A stretch of 64,000 nucleotides of DNA from Bog-756 sp035949055 (GTDB lineage: Bacteria > Actinomycetota > Acidimicrobiia > Acidimicrobiales > RAAP-2), in assembly GCA_035949055.1 (NCBI GenBank), contig DASZIO010000022.1, positions 4,278-68,277 of the forward strand, written 5' to 3'. The notes under the pieces were generated by a model, which worked only from the letters and a program-made list of their open reading frames with translations, was not told the DNA's origin and made no database searches. Position 1 is the stretch's first letter, and every line of letters begins with the position of its first letter. Shown piece by piece: positions 1-8,244 of this stretch. The translations under genes and the position numbers were made by a program.

Positions 1-2
1 CC

Positions 3-185
3 CGGGTCCTCATCGACTCGACCGATGGCGACCGGACCTGGACGACGATCGGTGTGTCGGAGAACATCATTGCCGCGTCGTGGCAGGCTCTTTCGGACTC
101 CATCGTCTACGGTCTGGTCCGTGCCGGGGCCCCCTCGGCCCGGGCCGGTACGACGAGCACGCCGGCGCCAGGAGCCTTGTCGTGA
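3..185 (+). CDS. cimA: Citramalate synthase / 2-isopropylmalate synthase family, C-terminal end (partial)
   Basis: Only the last 60 codons are in the window; the reading frame enters at base 3 and stops at TGA 183-185. The tail reads RVLIDSTDG, then TTIGVSENIIAASWQALSDS, which is the typical end of the regulatory LeuA-dimer domain in CimA/LeuA2 proteins. These enzymes condense acetyl-CoA with pyruvate or 2-oxoisovalerate in isoleucine or leucine synthesis in the cytoplasm. From the tail alone I favour CimA over LeuA, but the catalytic barrel is outside the window. The stop overlaps the next gene's GTG by four bases (GTGA), so the two are probably translated together. Confidence 0.75.
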   Translation, partial: RVLIDSTDGDRTWTTIGVSENIIAASWQALSDSIVYGLVRAGAPSARAGTTSTPAPGALS

Positions 186-703
186 CCCAGCCGAGCTTCG
201 TGCCCATCGTCGAGGTCGATCAGGTGCGCCCGGCCTACCGGCTCAAGGTCCCGACCGTCTGGATACAGTCCCGCCCCTCCGAGCTCCGGGGCACCACCCA
301 GCCCCAGGGCCACGGCTTCGGGACCCCCGGTCCGGATCAGGGGTTCGCGCTGCGGCTGGCCCGCCGATTCGAGGACCGGCTGTCCCTCGCCGAGGGCGAG
401 TCGGGCGAGGATGCCAAGGTGGGCTGCACCGCCGTCGCCATGCGCCGCTGTGCCCGGTTCGGCCGGGCTCCGGTCATCCACGACCTGACGTTCGCCTTCA
501 CCCTGTGGGGGTTCATCGGCGATCCCCCGGCCGACCTGGTCGAGGCCCGGGCTCCCCTCTTTCGGTCCGCCGCCCACAACTACGAGGCCCAGCGGGCCAT
601 TGCCGCCAGCGTGGCGGAGGAAGCGCTGAGCCTCATGCCCGAGCAAGTGGCGGCGCGACTCGAGCACTGGCCCGAGCTCTTGACCCTGCCGAGCCCGGAC
701 TGA
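182..703 (+). CDS. Conserved hypothetical protein, 173 aa
   Basis: I do not recognise this family. The start is taken as GTG 182, which overlaps the upstream stop as GTGA, rather than the upstream in-frame ATG at 80, which lies inside the cimA reading frame. The product has no signal peptide or membrane segment and looks like a compact cytoplasmic protein: an N-terminal stretch ending PTVWIQSRPSELRG, a Gly-rich segment near residues 42-52, a central helical region with C80 and C87, and an Ala-rich C-terminal helix. Coupling to a branched-chain amino acid gene suggests co-expression but not a function. Confidence 0.7.
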   Translation: MTQPSFVPIVEVDQVRPAYRLKVPTVWIQSRPSELRGTTQPQGHGFGTPGPDQGFALRLARRFEDRLSLAEGESGEDAKVGCTAVAMRRCARFGRAPVIHDLTFAFTLWGFIGDPPADLVEARAPLFRSAAHNYEAQRAIAASVAEEALSLMPEQVAARLEHWPELLTLPSPD

Positions 704-781
704 GCGTCCGCCTCCCATGAGGCCAGCCTTCGCCGTCACCCCGGCCCGGTGCGGGGCAGGACCGGGGTGACCCGGGGTGAG

Positions 782-1615
782 ATGAAGGCCAACGGGTTCA
801 GCTTCACCGTCCGCCGTGACGGGCCGCCTACCGGGCGATCGGTCATCCTGCTCCACGGCTTCCCGCAGACGTCGGCGTGCTTCGCCGATGGGATCACAGC
901 CCTCAGCCGAGCTGGGTACCGGGTCCTCGCTCCCGACCAGCGGGGCTATTCGCCCGGGGCCAGGCCCGATCGCGTGGAGGACTACGCCGTGGTCGAGCTG
1001 GCCTCCGACGTACTCGCCCTGGCCGACGCCTCGGGGATGACCACCTTCGATCTGGTCGGCCATGACTGGGGCGGCATGGTCGGATGGTGGGTGGCCGGGC
1101 ACCACCCCGACCGGGTCCGAACCTTCTGCGCGGTGTCGACCCCCCACCCGGCGGCACTCGCCGCCGCGCTGGCCGACGATGCCGACCAGACCCAGCGTTC
1201 CGCCTACCTCGAGCTGTTCCGCCAACCGGAGGTCCCTGAGCGGCTCCTCCTCGGCGACGGTGGCGACGGCAGCGGGCTGCGCCAGGTCTTCGCCGACTCC
1301 GGCATCGCCCCGTCCGCCGTCGACGACTACGTCGAGGTGCTCTCGGCGCCAGGGGCCCTCACCGCCGCGTTGAATTGGTACCGGGCCAACGATCTGCATC
1401 TCGCCCCGGGTTTGGGCCCGGTGGCGGTGCCCACCATGTACGTGTGGTCCACCGAGGACATCGCCCTCGGACGTCGGGCCGCCGAGGCCACCGCCGATCA
1501 TGTGACCGGGCCGTACCGGTTCGAAGTGCTCGACGGTGTCAGCCACTGGATTCCCGACGTGGCCGCCGAGCCCCTCAACGCCTTGCTCCTCGACCATCTC
1601 GGTGGATCCGGATGA
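782..1615 (+). CDS. Alpha/beta-hydrolase, epoxide-hydrolase/haloalkane-dehalogenase-like
   Basis: A 277-residue alpha/beta-hydrolase. The oxyanion motif HGFPQT lies at residues 25-30. The nucleophile elbow is GHDWGG, with an aspartate (about D95) where esterases have serine, and the catalytic His is in DGVSHW (about H255). An Asp nucleophile is typical of soluble epoxide hydrolases and haloalkane dehalogenases, so an ester-bond mechanism is unlikely; the substrate is unknown. Start chosen at ATG 782; GTG at 749 and 767 are in frame but precede the conserved beta strand by many extra residues. Probably cytoplasmic. Confidence 0.82.
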   Translation: MKANGFSFTVRRDGPPTGRSVILLHGFPQTSACFADGITALSRAGYRVLAPDQRGYSPGARPDRVEDYAVVELASDVLALADASGMTTFDLVGHDWGGMVGWWVAGHHPDRVRTFCAVSTPHPAALAAALADDADQTQRSAYLELFRQPEVPERLLLGDGGDGSGLRQVFADSGIAPSAVDDYVEVLSAPGALTAALNWYRANDLHLAPGLGPVAVPTMYVWSTEDIALGRRAAEATADHVTGPYRFEVLDGVSHWIPDVAAEPLNALLLDHLGGSG

Positions 1616-1708
1616 GCCCGGAAGCGACTCCGGCGTGGGCCACGGCCACCGCCACGCCACCGCCCGGGGCTGTGTGCGCTGCGGACCTCCCGCCCACCCG
1701 CCCTTGAC

Positions 1709-1714
1709 TAGCTT
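1709..1714 (+). promoter_or_regulatory. -10 element TAGCTT, leaderless acyl-CoA dehydrogenase transcript
   Basis: TAGCTT ends 7 nt before GTG 1722, so transcription would begin at the start codon. There is no Shine-Dalgarno sequence in this gap. No clear -35 hexamer is visible. Confidence 0.45.
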
Positions 1715-1721
1715 GGCCGGC

Positions 1722-2873
1722 GTGGACGCGCCCGGATTCACCCTGACCGACACCCAGCGGGAGTTCCGCCAGACCCTCCGGAAGTTCACCGAGGACCGGA
1801 TCGCCCCCCAGGCGGCGGAGGCGGACCGGGATGCCACCTTCCCCCGCCGGTCCTTCGAGGCCTGCGTCGAGCTCGAGCTTCCCGCCCTCGGGATCCCGAC
1901 CCAGTACGGCGGCGCCGGGGCCGACATGGTCACCCAGGCGATCATGGCCGAAGAGCTGGCCCGGGTATGCGCCTCCACCTCGTTGACCCTTCAGATCTCC
2001 AAGGTGGCCATGATGCCGGTGATCAACTGGGGCTCCGAGCAGCTCAGGCGGACCTACGTGCCCCAGGTGGCGTCGGGGGAGCGCCAGGCCAGCTACTGCC
2101 TGTCCGAGGCCGACGCCGGGAGCGACGTGGCCGCCATGCGCAGCCGGGCCGTACGCCACGGGGACCACTATGTCCTGAGCGGCACCAAGTACTGGGTCAC
2201 CAATGCCGGCGTGTCCGACCTCTACACCGTCTTCGCCGTGACCGACCCCGATGCCGGCCGGCGTGGGATCAGCTGCTTCGTGGTCGAAGCCGACTGGGGG
2301 ATCGAGGTCTCCCGGAAGGAGGACAAGATGGGTCTGCGGGGCAGCCCCACGGCGGCCATCTCGTTCGACCAAATGTCCGTACCGGCCGGCAATCTGGTCG
2401 GGGAGGAGGGCATGGGGTTCACCATCGCCATGCACACCCTCGACCGCAGCCGTCCGGGCATCGGCGCCCAGGCCGTCGGTATCGCCCAGGGGGCCATCGA
2501 CCAGGCCGCCGCGTACATGAAAGAGCGCCGGGCGTTCGGCCAGGCCATTGCCGAATTGCAGGGACTGCGCTTCATGTTGGCCGAGATGGCCATGCGCACC
2601 GAGGCGGCCCGGGCCCTCCTCTACCGGGCCTGTTCGTTGATCGACACCGGAGACCCCGACGGGGAGCTCACTGCCATCGGGGCCATGGCCAAGTGCTTCG
2701 CCTCCGACACCGCCATGGCGGTGACCACCGATGCCGTCCAGCTGCTCGGTGGGTACGGGTACACCAAGGACTTCCCGGTCGAGCGCTTCATGCGGGACGC
2801 CAAGGTGACCCAGATCTACGAGGGCACCAACCAGATCCAGCGCGTGGTGATGGCCAAGCACCTGCTCGGATAG
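1722..2873 (+). CDS. Acyl-CoA dehydrogenase (short/medium-chain type)
   Basis: A 383-residue flavoprotein of the acyl-CoA dehydrogenase family, which oxidises the alpha-beta bond of acyl-CoA and passes electrons to ETF. The N-terminal helical domain starts TLTDTQREF. The FAD/substrate signature YCLSEADAGSDVA is near residues 126-138, and the C-terminal signature QLLGGYGYTKDFPVERFMRD is followed by YEGTNQIQR, whose Glu (about E367) is the expected catalytic base. Start taken as GTG 1722: the upstream extension to ATG 1536 runs antisense-free but lies inside the hydrolase gene and adds no conserved sequence. TAGCTT sits 7 nt upstream of the GTG, fitting a leaderless transcript. Confidence 0.92.
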   Translation: MDAPGFTLTDTQREFRQTLRKFTEDRIAPQAAEADRDATFPRRSFEACVELELPALGIPTQYGGAGADMVTQAIMAEELARVCASTSLTLQISKVAMMPVINWGSEQLRRTYVPQVASGERQASYCLSEADAGSDVAAMRSRAVRHGDHYVLSGTKYWVTNAGVSDLYTVFAVTDPDAGRRGISCFVVEADWGIEVSRKEDKMGLRGSPTAAISFDQMSVPAGNLVGEEGMGFTIAMHTLDRSRPGIGAQAVGIAQGAIDQAAAYMKERRAFGQAIAELQGLRFMLAEMAMRTEAARALLYRACSLIDTGDPDGELTAIGAMAKCFASDTAMAVTTDAVQLLGGYGYTKDFPVERFMRDAKVTQIYEGTNQIQRVVMAKHLLG

Positions 2874-2889
2874 GACCGCCCTCCGGCCT

Positions 2890-2908
2890 GGCGCGAGGCG
2901 CCGAGGAT
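2890..2908. terminator. Possible bidirectional terminator hairpin
   Basis: GGCGC-GAG-GCGCC lies in the short gap between two convergent genes. There is no T-tract, so this is only a candidate. Confidence 0.25.
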
Positions 2909-2938
2909 GAGAGGGGCCGCGATCCGGAGGAGCGGGTC

Positions 2939-3733
2939 TCAGCCGGGCTGGGCGTGTGACGCCACGTAGGCCGCGGTGCCCGACAGGAAGCCGGCCACGT
3001 CGGCCGCCTTGCCCGACGCCAGCTCGCCGAAGTATGCCGGCACGTACACCTGTACCGCACCTGCCTCCAGTGCGTCGAAGACCCCGTCGACGAGCTCGCT
3101 CACCGGCACCGCGTCCACCGCGGCGATCACCGGGTCGTTGTCGGGCAGGGAGAACAGCTCGGTGTCGACCAGCCCCGGGTAGACGACGAGCACCTTGATG
3201 CCGCTCTGCCACAGGTCGACCGCCATCGACTCGCTGAACGCCGTCAGCGCCGCCTTGGACGCGTCGTAGGCGGATTCGCCGGGGGAACTGAGCGTGGCGG
3301 CCACCGACGAGATGTTGATGATGCGGCCGCTGCCCCGCTCGAGCATGTGGGGGAGCAGGTTCAGCGTCAGCCGGACCGGGCTCAGGTAGTTGATGTTCAT
3401 CACCGCGTCGACCGTGGCCATGTCCAACTTCGACACGTGGCGTCGCTTGGGGATGCCAGCGTTGTTGACCAGGATGTCGACACCGCCGAGCTCGGCCACG
3501 GCCTCGGCGGCCAGGGCGTCGACCTGAGCCGGCTGGGAGAGGTCGCAGAGCCAACGTCGTGACTCGGGGGCATGGATGCGGCAGCGGGCCAGCACATCGT
3601 CGAGACGGTCCTGGCGGCGGGCGCAGATGCCCACGGTCGCACCCCGACGGGCGAACTCCTCGGCCAACCCGGCGCCGATGCCCGATGAAGCTCCCGTCAC
3701 CAGTACCCGCTGGCCGCTCACGTCCATGGCCAT
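2939..3733 (-). CDS. Short-chain dehydrogenase/reductase (SDR)
   Basis: A 264-residue classical SDR. The cofactor motif TGASSGIG is at residues 13-20, NNAG at 90-93, the catalytic Ser in INISSVAA (142-143) and YDASK at 156-160 (Tyr156, Lys160). The CARRQDRL segment after beta-2 suggests NADP preference. Several ATGs lie in a row; ATG at 3733 is chosen because GAGGAG sits 7 nt upstream. It converges on the acyl-CoA dehydrogenase; the 65-bp gap between them contains a GGCGC-GAG-GCGCC hairpin that may end both transcripts. The substrate cannot be read from the sequence. Confidence 0.88.
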   Translation of the reverse strand: MAMDVSGQRVLVTGASSGIGAGLAEEFARRGATVGICARRQDRLDDVLARCRIHAPESRRWLCDLSQPAQVDALAAEAVAELGGVDILVNNAGIPKRRHVSKLDMATVDAVMNINYLSPVRLTLNLLPHMLERGSGRIINISSVAATLSSPGESAYDASKAALTAFSESMAVDLWQSGIKVLVVYPGLVDTELFSLPDNDPVIAAVDAVPVSELVDGVFDALEAGAVQVYVPAYFGELASGKAADVAGFLSGTAAYVASHAQPG

Positions 3734-3845
3734 CATCATTCTCCTCGTTCGGCGGTGTCCGAGCGGCATGATACGCAGGGGCCGGAGGGCGCGCCGGGCG
3801 GCGCTGACCCGGGGGCGTGTGCAGCGCCCGGTAGGGTCAGGAGAA

Positions 3846-4334
3846 ATGGACAGCCCGTTCGCCCCTCCCCGGGACCACACCTGGCAGCGGGTGTCACCGC
3901 GGTTGGGCCGGATGCGCCGGACGGTACTCGCCTGCGTCGGCGTCCCGTTCGGGGCTGCGGTCGCCGCGGCCTGCGCGGTGGGGTCGCCCACTGCCGGCCT
4001 GTCCGTGGCGATTGTCGCGCTGGTCTTGGTGGTCATGGCCTGGGTCGCGATCGGGCGGAACCAGCGCTCGTGGGGCTACGCCGAGCGGGCCGATGACCTC
4101 CTCGTCACCCACGGTGCCATGTTCAAGAAGCTCACCGTCGTGCCGTACGGCCGGATGCAGCTCGTCGATGTCGAGGCTGGTCCCATCGAGCGGTCCTTCG
4201 GATTGGTCAGCGTCAAGTTGCACACCGCGGCGGCCACCACCGACGCCAAGGTCCGCGGGCTCACGCCGGACACCGCCACCCGGCTCCGTGACCGGCTCAC
4301 CGAGCTGGGCGAGGCGCATGCCAGCGGGCTCTGA
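3846..4334 (+). CDS. Bacterial PH-domain membrane protein (YdbS-like, short partner)
   Basis: A 162-residue protein with two membrane helices (about 26-45 and 51-70) followed by a bacterial PH (bPH2) domain from about 76 to 155, recognised from WGYAERADDLLVTHG, VPYGRMQLVDVEAGPIERSFGL and VKLHTAAA. Proteins of this type occur as a short/long pair (YdbS and YdbT of Bacillus) and sit in the membrane; YdbS/YdbT have been linked to protection from antimicrobial peptides in Bacillus, but the role here is unknown. Start ATG 3846 has AGGAG just upstream and TAGGGT 8 nt upstream. It overlaps the next gene by 17 bp. Confidence 0.85.
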   Translation: MDSPFAPPRDHTWQRVSPRLGRMRRTVLACVGVPFGAAVAAACAVGSPTAGLSVAIVALVLVVMAWVAIGRNQRSWGYAERADDLLVTHGAMFKKLTVVPYGRMQLVDVEAGPIERSFGLVSVKLHTAAATTDAKVRGLTPDTATRLRDRLTELGEAHASGL

Positions 4335-5709
4335 GCCACCGAGAGCGGACCGGCCGGCCGTCGATCAGCACGAGGAGGTCTTTCGCCTCCATCCGCTCAC
4401 GCCGATCGCCCTCGGGGGCCGCGTGCTCGGCCTGGTGGCCGCCTTCTCGTTCTTCAGCCTGATCCGGCAGCGCACCGGTGAGGGAGGGGTGAACTGGGTT
4501 CCGTACGCCATCTACGCGGCCGTGGCTCTGGCCGTGGTGGTACGGGGCTTCGTCAACGTGGCGGTCACTCGCTACCACCTGCTGGGTGGCGAACTCCGCA
4601 TCGACTACGGGCTGTTCCAGAAGCAGTCGAAGCGGGTCCGGCTCAACCGGGTGCAGAGTGTGGATCTCCTGGAGCCGCTGGCCGCCCGCATCTTCGGCCT
4701 GGCCGAGCTCAAGGTGACCACCGCCGGCACCGAGCGCGCCGCCGTCCGGCTGCGCTACCTTGCTCTGCCGGTGGCCAGGGCGTTGCGCGCCGACCTGCTG
4801 GGCCGGTCGGTGGGGGCCGACGAGGCGGTGGCCGAGGCCCCCGAGCGACCCGTGCTCTCGGTCCCCCACGGCCGCCTGGTCCGGGCCGTGCTGCTCGAGA
4901 TGGTCTCGTGGCGTCTGCTGCTGTTGTTGGCGGGGCCGGCGCTGGGCCTGCTCGGTCAGTCGAACGGGCATCGGCCCACCATCGGCCTCGGGGTGGCCCT
5001 GTTCGTCTCGTTCGCCGTGGTCATCCTGCACGCCATCTGGCACCGGGTGAGCAGCTTGTGGGACTTCACCATCTCCGAATCGCCCGACGGTCTGCGCATC
5101 AGGCACGGGCTGCTCTCGACCAGCCGCCAGACGGTGCCGCCCGGCCGCATCCAGGCCATCCTGGTCCATCAGCCGATGTCGTGGCGCCTCTTCGGGTGGG
5201 CGCAGGTTCGGATGAACGTAGCCGGGTACGCCGGCAACGCCAACTCGAAGTCGACGATGCTGGTCCCGGTGACCGACCGGGCATATGCGCTCGCCCTCGT
5301 CGGCTGGGTGTCTGGCGGGATCGACATCGACGCCGTGCCGATGTCTCGCCCGCCGGCCCGGGCCGCGCTCCGGGCACCGCTGTGGTGGAGGGGGCAGTGG
5401 GCCGGCTCGGATGAGCGGGTGTTCGTGGTCCGCCACGGGCTCCTCTCCCGCACGGTGGACGTCGTGCCCCACGAACGGACCCAGAGCGTCCGGCTGAGCG
5501 CGGGCCCCCTGCAACGGGCGCTGAGCCTCGCCACGGTGCACCTCGACTCGACCCGGGGGCCGGTCAAGACCCGGGCGAAGTACCGTGACGCCGGCCAGGC
5601 CCGCCACATGCTCGATTGCGAAGTCGAGTTGGGCCGGCAGGCCCGTGGGTACCTGGCCCCGACGTCACCGCTGCCGACGCCCGAGGGGGACCGGGCCCCC
5701 TCCAGCTGA
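4318..5709 (+). CDS. Bacterial PH-domain membrane protein (YdbT-like, long partner)
   Basis: A 463-residue partner of the preceding gene. It shows paired hydrophobic helices near residues 33-80 and again near 195-240, and three bPH2 units: about 80-165 (YHLLGGELRIDYGLFQKQSKRV begins it), about 255-340 (SPDGLRIRHGLLSTSRQTVP) and about 365-445 (DERVFVVRHGLLSRTVDVVP). Each unit carries the 'R-x-G-L-x-x-R/K-x-x-x-V-P' pattern. Start ATG 4318 lies inside the upstream gene's 3' end, implying coupled translation. Together the two genes probably form one membrane complex; function is not deducible from context. Confidence 0.85.
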   Translation: MPAGSEPPRADRPAVDQHEEVFRLHPLTPIALGGRVLGLVAAFSFFSLIRQRTGEGGVNWVPYAIYAAVALAVVVRGFVNVAVTRYHLLGGELRIDYGLFQKQSKRVRLNRVQSVDLLEPLAARIFGLAELKVTTAGTERAAVRLRYLALPVARALRADLLGRSVGADEAVAEAPERPVLSVPHGRLVRAVLLEMVSWRLLLLLAGPALGLLGQSNGHRPTIGLGVALFVSFAVVILHAIWHRVSSLWDFTISESPDGLRIRHGLLSTSRQTVPPGRIQAILVHQPMSWRLFGWAQVRMNVAGYAGNANSKSTMLVPVTDRAYALALVGWVSGGIDIDAVPMSRPPARAALRAPLWWRGQWAGSDERVFVVRHGLLSRTVDVVPHERTQSVRLSAGPLQRALSLATVHLDSTRGPVKTRAKYRDAGQARHMLDCEVELGRQARGYLAPTSPLPTPEGDRAPSS

Positions 5710-5787
5710 GTCCGTCGCGTCGCTGACTTGCGACCAGCTCGACCGGCTCCCGGTCAGGAGTGCGACCGGTCAGCGGCACCTACCGGT

Positions 5788-5959
5788 TCACGAGTCGGTG
5801 AGTACCGCCGCCTGTGCCCGTCGGTTCTCTGCGAGCGCCGGCGTGTAGCGGAGCGGTAGCCAGGCTGGGTCGAGTACCGTCGGTGATGGTGGCGTACCAC
5901 GGCGAGGTCGGGTCCGTGGCCTGCGAGTAGGTGCGGACGATCTCGGGCCATTCGCCGAT
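5788..5959 (-). pseudogene. Decayed coding remnant directly behind the esterase
   Basis: The 250-bp gap between the PH-domain gene and the esterase is not random. Reading minus-strand in the esterase frame immediately past its stop gives IGEWPEIVRTYSQATDPTSP then WYATITDG, with nearly every codon ending in G or C. A shift of frame at that point continues as LDPAWLPLRYTPALAENRRA and ends LTDS at a TGA (5788-5790), again with coding-type codon use. I read this as the end of a former gene, or a former extension of the esterase, broken by one stop and one frameshift. A sequencing or assembly error could produce the same picture. Bases 5710-5787 hold nothing I recognise. Confidence 0.35.
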
Positions 5960-7417
5960 TCAACCCAGTTGCCGAACTGCCACCTCGGTGGCAAAGACCC
6001 TGGTCCCGGCCTTGAGGGTGGCGGGCGTGAATTCCTGGAACGGATTGGCGGGACCGAGCGGCACGAGGATCCGGAGCCGGCCCTCCCCATCTGCGTCGAG
6101 GATCACGGTCCGCAAGCCCGACCCGCTCCGTATCTGGACCCGCTGAGCAGCGAACGGTGGGCACTCCGGCCGGGTGACGACGATCGCCGATCCGCTTCCG
6201 TACAAGGCGAATCCTCGGGCTCCGGCGTCGGCCAGCGTACTGAATTCGTCGGCGAGGCGATGCATGCGGACGTCCCATCCGTAGACCGAGTACGAGTCCT
6301 CGGCGGAGGTGTAGGTGAATGTCGGGGCCGGCACTGTGTTGTCGGCGAAGTCCGCCATCAACCTCGGGAGGACATCACGAAGGTCGCGGGCCCAGTAGGG
6401 GAAGGTGTGGGTTCCAGGTCCGTAGTCATCGAAGAAGCTGTGGATCCCGTCTGCCTGCAGCACGGTGTGGAACTGGACGGTCGACTCGTGGGCCAGCACC
6501 TCGATCCCGTCGACGCCGGTTCCGGGTGGATCAAGAGGTCCGGGCGCGCCGTTCCCCGTGTACAGGTACAGCTTGGTGTGCGCAAGGTTTGCCGCCAGCT
6601 GGGCCGGATCGTGGGCGCGCCAGTTGAGCTCCTCGGTCGTGTGGGGGCCGAATGTGGAGAACTCGCTTCCACCTTCCCCGGCGGCGCAGGCCGCGACCAC
6701 GACGGTGGAGATCGGCTCGGCGACGGCAGGTGGGTCGGTGAGGTCGTCGGCACCCGAGAACGTGGCGGATTCCCCGAAGAGATCCGGATGGCGGGCGGCG
6801 TAGCTGAGCGATCCGAACCCGCCCATCGACAGGCCGGCGATGGCTCGTTCCCCGCGGGTGTCGATGGTGCGGAAGTTGTGGTCGATCCAGGGAACCAGCT
6901 GGTCGACCTGGAACGTCTCCCATTCAGGAGGGCCGCCGGCACCACTGTTGAACCAATTGGTCGAGGAGGCCGCCGACCCTCCTTCGGGCATGACCACGAT
7001 GACCCCGGCGTGTGCCGTGGTCTGCTCGACTCGGCCGGCCTGGGTCCAGGCCATGTAGTCCAGCCCGTTGAACGGTCCATTGGGATCATTGGTTGCATTG
7101 CAACCGTGCAGCAGGTACAGCGACGGATACCGTTGCCCCGGCTCATCGGCGTAGTCGCTCGGCAGGAGGACGTCGACGTGCACCGGTGCCGCCAGAGCAT
7201 CGGTCTGCATCTTCACGTCCAACAGGCGCGGATCCACCCGGCTGACCTGCTGCACCCGGATGCCGGCGAAGTCGACCAGGCCCGCTCGATCAGGGCGGTC
7301 TGCGGCCCTGGCGCCGGCCGGACCGGAGACGGCGATGGTCAGGGTCAAGCCGACCGCGGCGGACAGGACTCCGACGATCCGGACCAACCGACCGCTCCCG
7401 ACCGTCACCGATTTCAC
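5960..7417 (-). CDS. Exported esterase, antigen-85/esterase-D alpha/beta-hydrolase family
   Basis: A 485-residue secreted hydrolase. An N-terminal signal sequence (about residues 10-39, ending AGARA) precedes an esterase-D/mycolyltransferase-type domain: oxyanion region YLLHGCNATND (about 101-111), nucleophile GLSMGGFGS with Ser197, and a His region GTHTFPYW. A C-terminal beta-rich domain of about 100 residues follows (from roughly 375). The start GTG 7417 overlaps the upstream SDR stop as GTGA; the longer frame upstream lies entirely within that SDR. It is the last gene of a four-gene minus-strand unit, with a decayed coding segment after its stop. Substrate unknown; family members hydrolyse or transfer acyl esters outside the cell. 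Confidence 0.82.
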   Translation of the reverse strand: MKSVTVGSGRLVRIVGVLSAAVGLTLTIAVSGPAGARAADRPDRAGLVDFAGIRVQQVSRVDPRLLDVKMQTDALAAPVHVDVLLPSDYADEPGQRYPSLYLLHGCNATNDPNGPFNGLDYMAWTQAGRVEQTTAHAGVIVVMPEGGSAASSTNWFNSGAGGPPEWETFQVDQLVPWIDHNFRTIDTRGERAIAGLSMGGFGSLSYAARHPDLFGESATFSGADDLTDPPAVAEPISTVVVAACAAGEGGSEFSTFGPHTTEELNWRAHDPAQLAANLAHTKLYLYTGNGAPGPLDPPGTGVDGIEVLAHESTVQFHTVLQADGIHSFFDDYGPGTHTFPYWARDLRDVLPRLMADFADNTVPAPTFTYTSAEDSYSVYGWDVRMHRLADEFSTLADAGARGFALYGSGSAIVVTRPECPPFAAQRVQIRSGSGLRTVILDADGEGRLRILVPLGPANPFQEFTPATLKAGTRVFATEVAVRQLG

Positions 7418-8244
7418 GAGGGCAAGGGGAGGGTACTCAGTCCGCCGTCGACCGCCAGCACCTGGCCCGTGATGTAGCTCGCCTCCTCGGAGAGCAGGAA
7501 CACCGTGGCCGATGCCACCTCCCAGGCCGTCCCCTGGCGACCGAGCGGGATCCGAATCCGGTCGCGCTGGGGTCGGGCGCTCGAAACCCCTCGGCCCATC
7601 GGCGTGTCCATCAGACCGGGCGCCACGAGATTGGCGCGGACACCCCTGCGTGCGCCCTCCATGGCGACGTGCTTGCACAGTCCGATCAGTCCCGCCTTCG
7701 ATGCGTCATAGGACGGTGAGAAGGTTCCGGGCCGCAGGCCGGCCACCGAGCCGATGAACACGATCGACCCACCATCGAGTCGGGGCATGGCGCTCCGGGC
7801 CACCAGAAAGTGCGATCGAAGGTTGACAGCCAACACGTCGTCCCAGGCCTCGGGACTGGTGCCGGCCAGTCCCACGCCGCTGCCGATGCCGACGTTCAGG
7901 ACCAGACCGTCGATCGACCCCATCGCATCGACGGCTTCGGCCACCAGGCGTTCGCAAGCGGCGGCGTCCCGGACGTCGCCTATCGTCGTTGACGCGACAC
8001 CGCCGTGGCCGGCGATGGCGTCGACGGTGTGGGCCGCGGCCTCGGGGTTGACGTCGGCCACGGAAACATTGGCGCCTTCGCGGGCTGCCACGATGGCGAT
8101 GGCCTGGCCGTTGGCGGCGAGCCCACCGGGGTCCTTCGGCCCGCCCGCTCCGACTACGAGGACCCGGCGTCCCGCCAGGCGGCGGCCGGAGGTGGGGGCG
8201 TCTGTCGCACGCTCCGACCCGGTGCCGTCTTCGTGTGGGGTCAT
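7414..8244 (-). CDS. SDR-family oxidoreductase with an altered glycine motif
   Basis: A 276-residue SDR with the usual C-terminal half: IVFIGSVAG (catalytic Ser), SPSYDASKAG (Tyr and Lys), and the closing TGQVLAVDGG. The N-terminal dinucleotide loop is unusual: instead of TGxxxGxG it reads VVGAGGPKDPGGLAANGQAI, so the loop is longer and Pro/Asp-rich. The first 20 residues are polar and probably disordered. ATG 8244 overlaps the stop of the upstream fatty-acid-hydroxylase gene (ATGA), and its own stop overlaps the esterase GTG, so all three are likely translated in series. Confidence 0.85.
   Translation of the reverse strand: MTPHEDGTGSERATDAPTSGRRLAGRRVLVVGAGGPKDPGGLAANGQAIAIVAAREGANVSVADVNPEAAAHTVDAIAGHGGVASTTIGDVRDAAACERLVAEAVDAMGSIDGLVLNVGIGSGVGLAGTSPEAWDDVLAVNLRSHFLVARSAMPRLDGGSIVFIGSVAGLRPGTFSPSYDASKAGLIGLCKHVAMEGARRGVRANLVAPGLMDTPMGRGVSSARPQRDRIRIPLGRQGTAWEVASATVFLLSEEASYITGQVLAVDGGLSTLPLPS

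Noticed and set aside
5820..5880. tRNA-like stretch (AGCGGAGCGGTAGCCAGGCT)
   Set aside because: No acceptor stem, no T-arm GGTTCGAATCC-type sequence and no anticodon stem in register.
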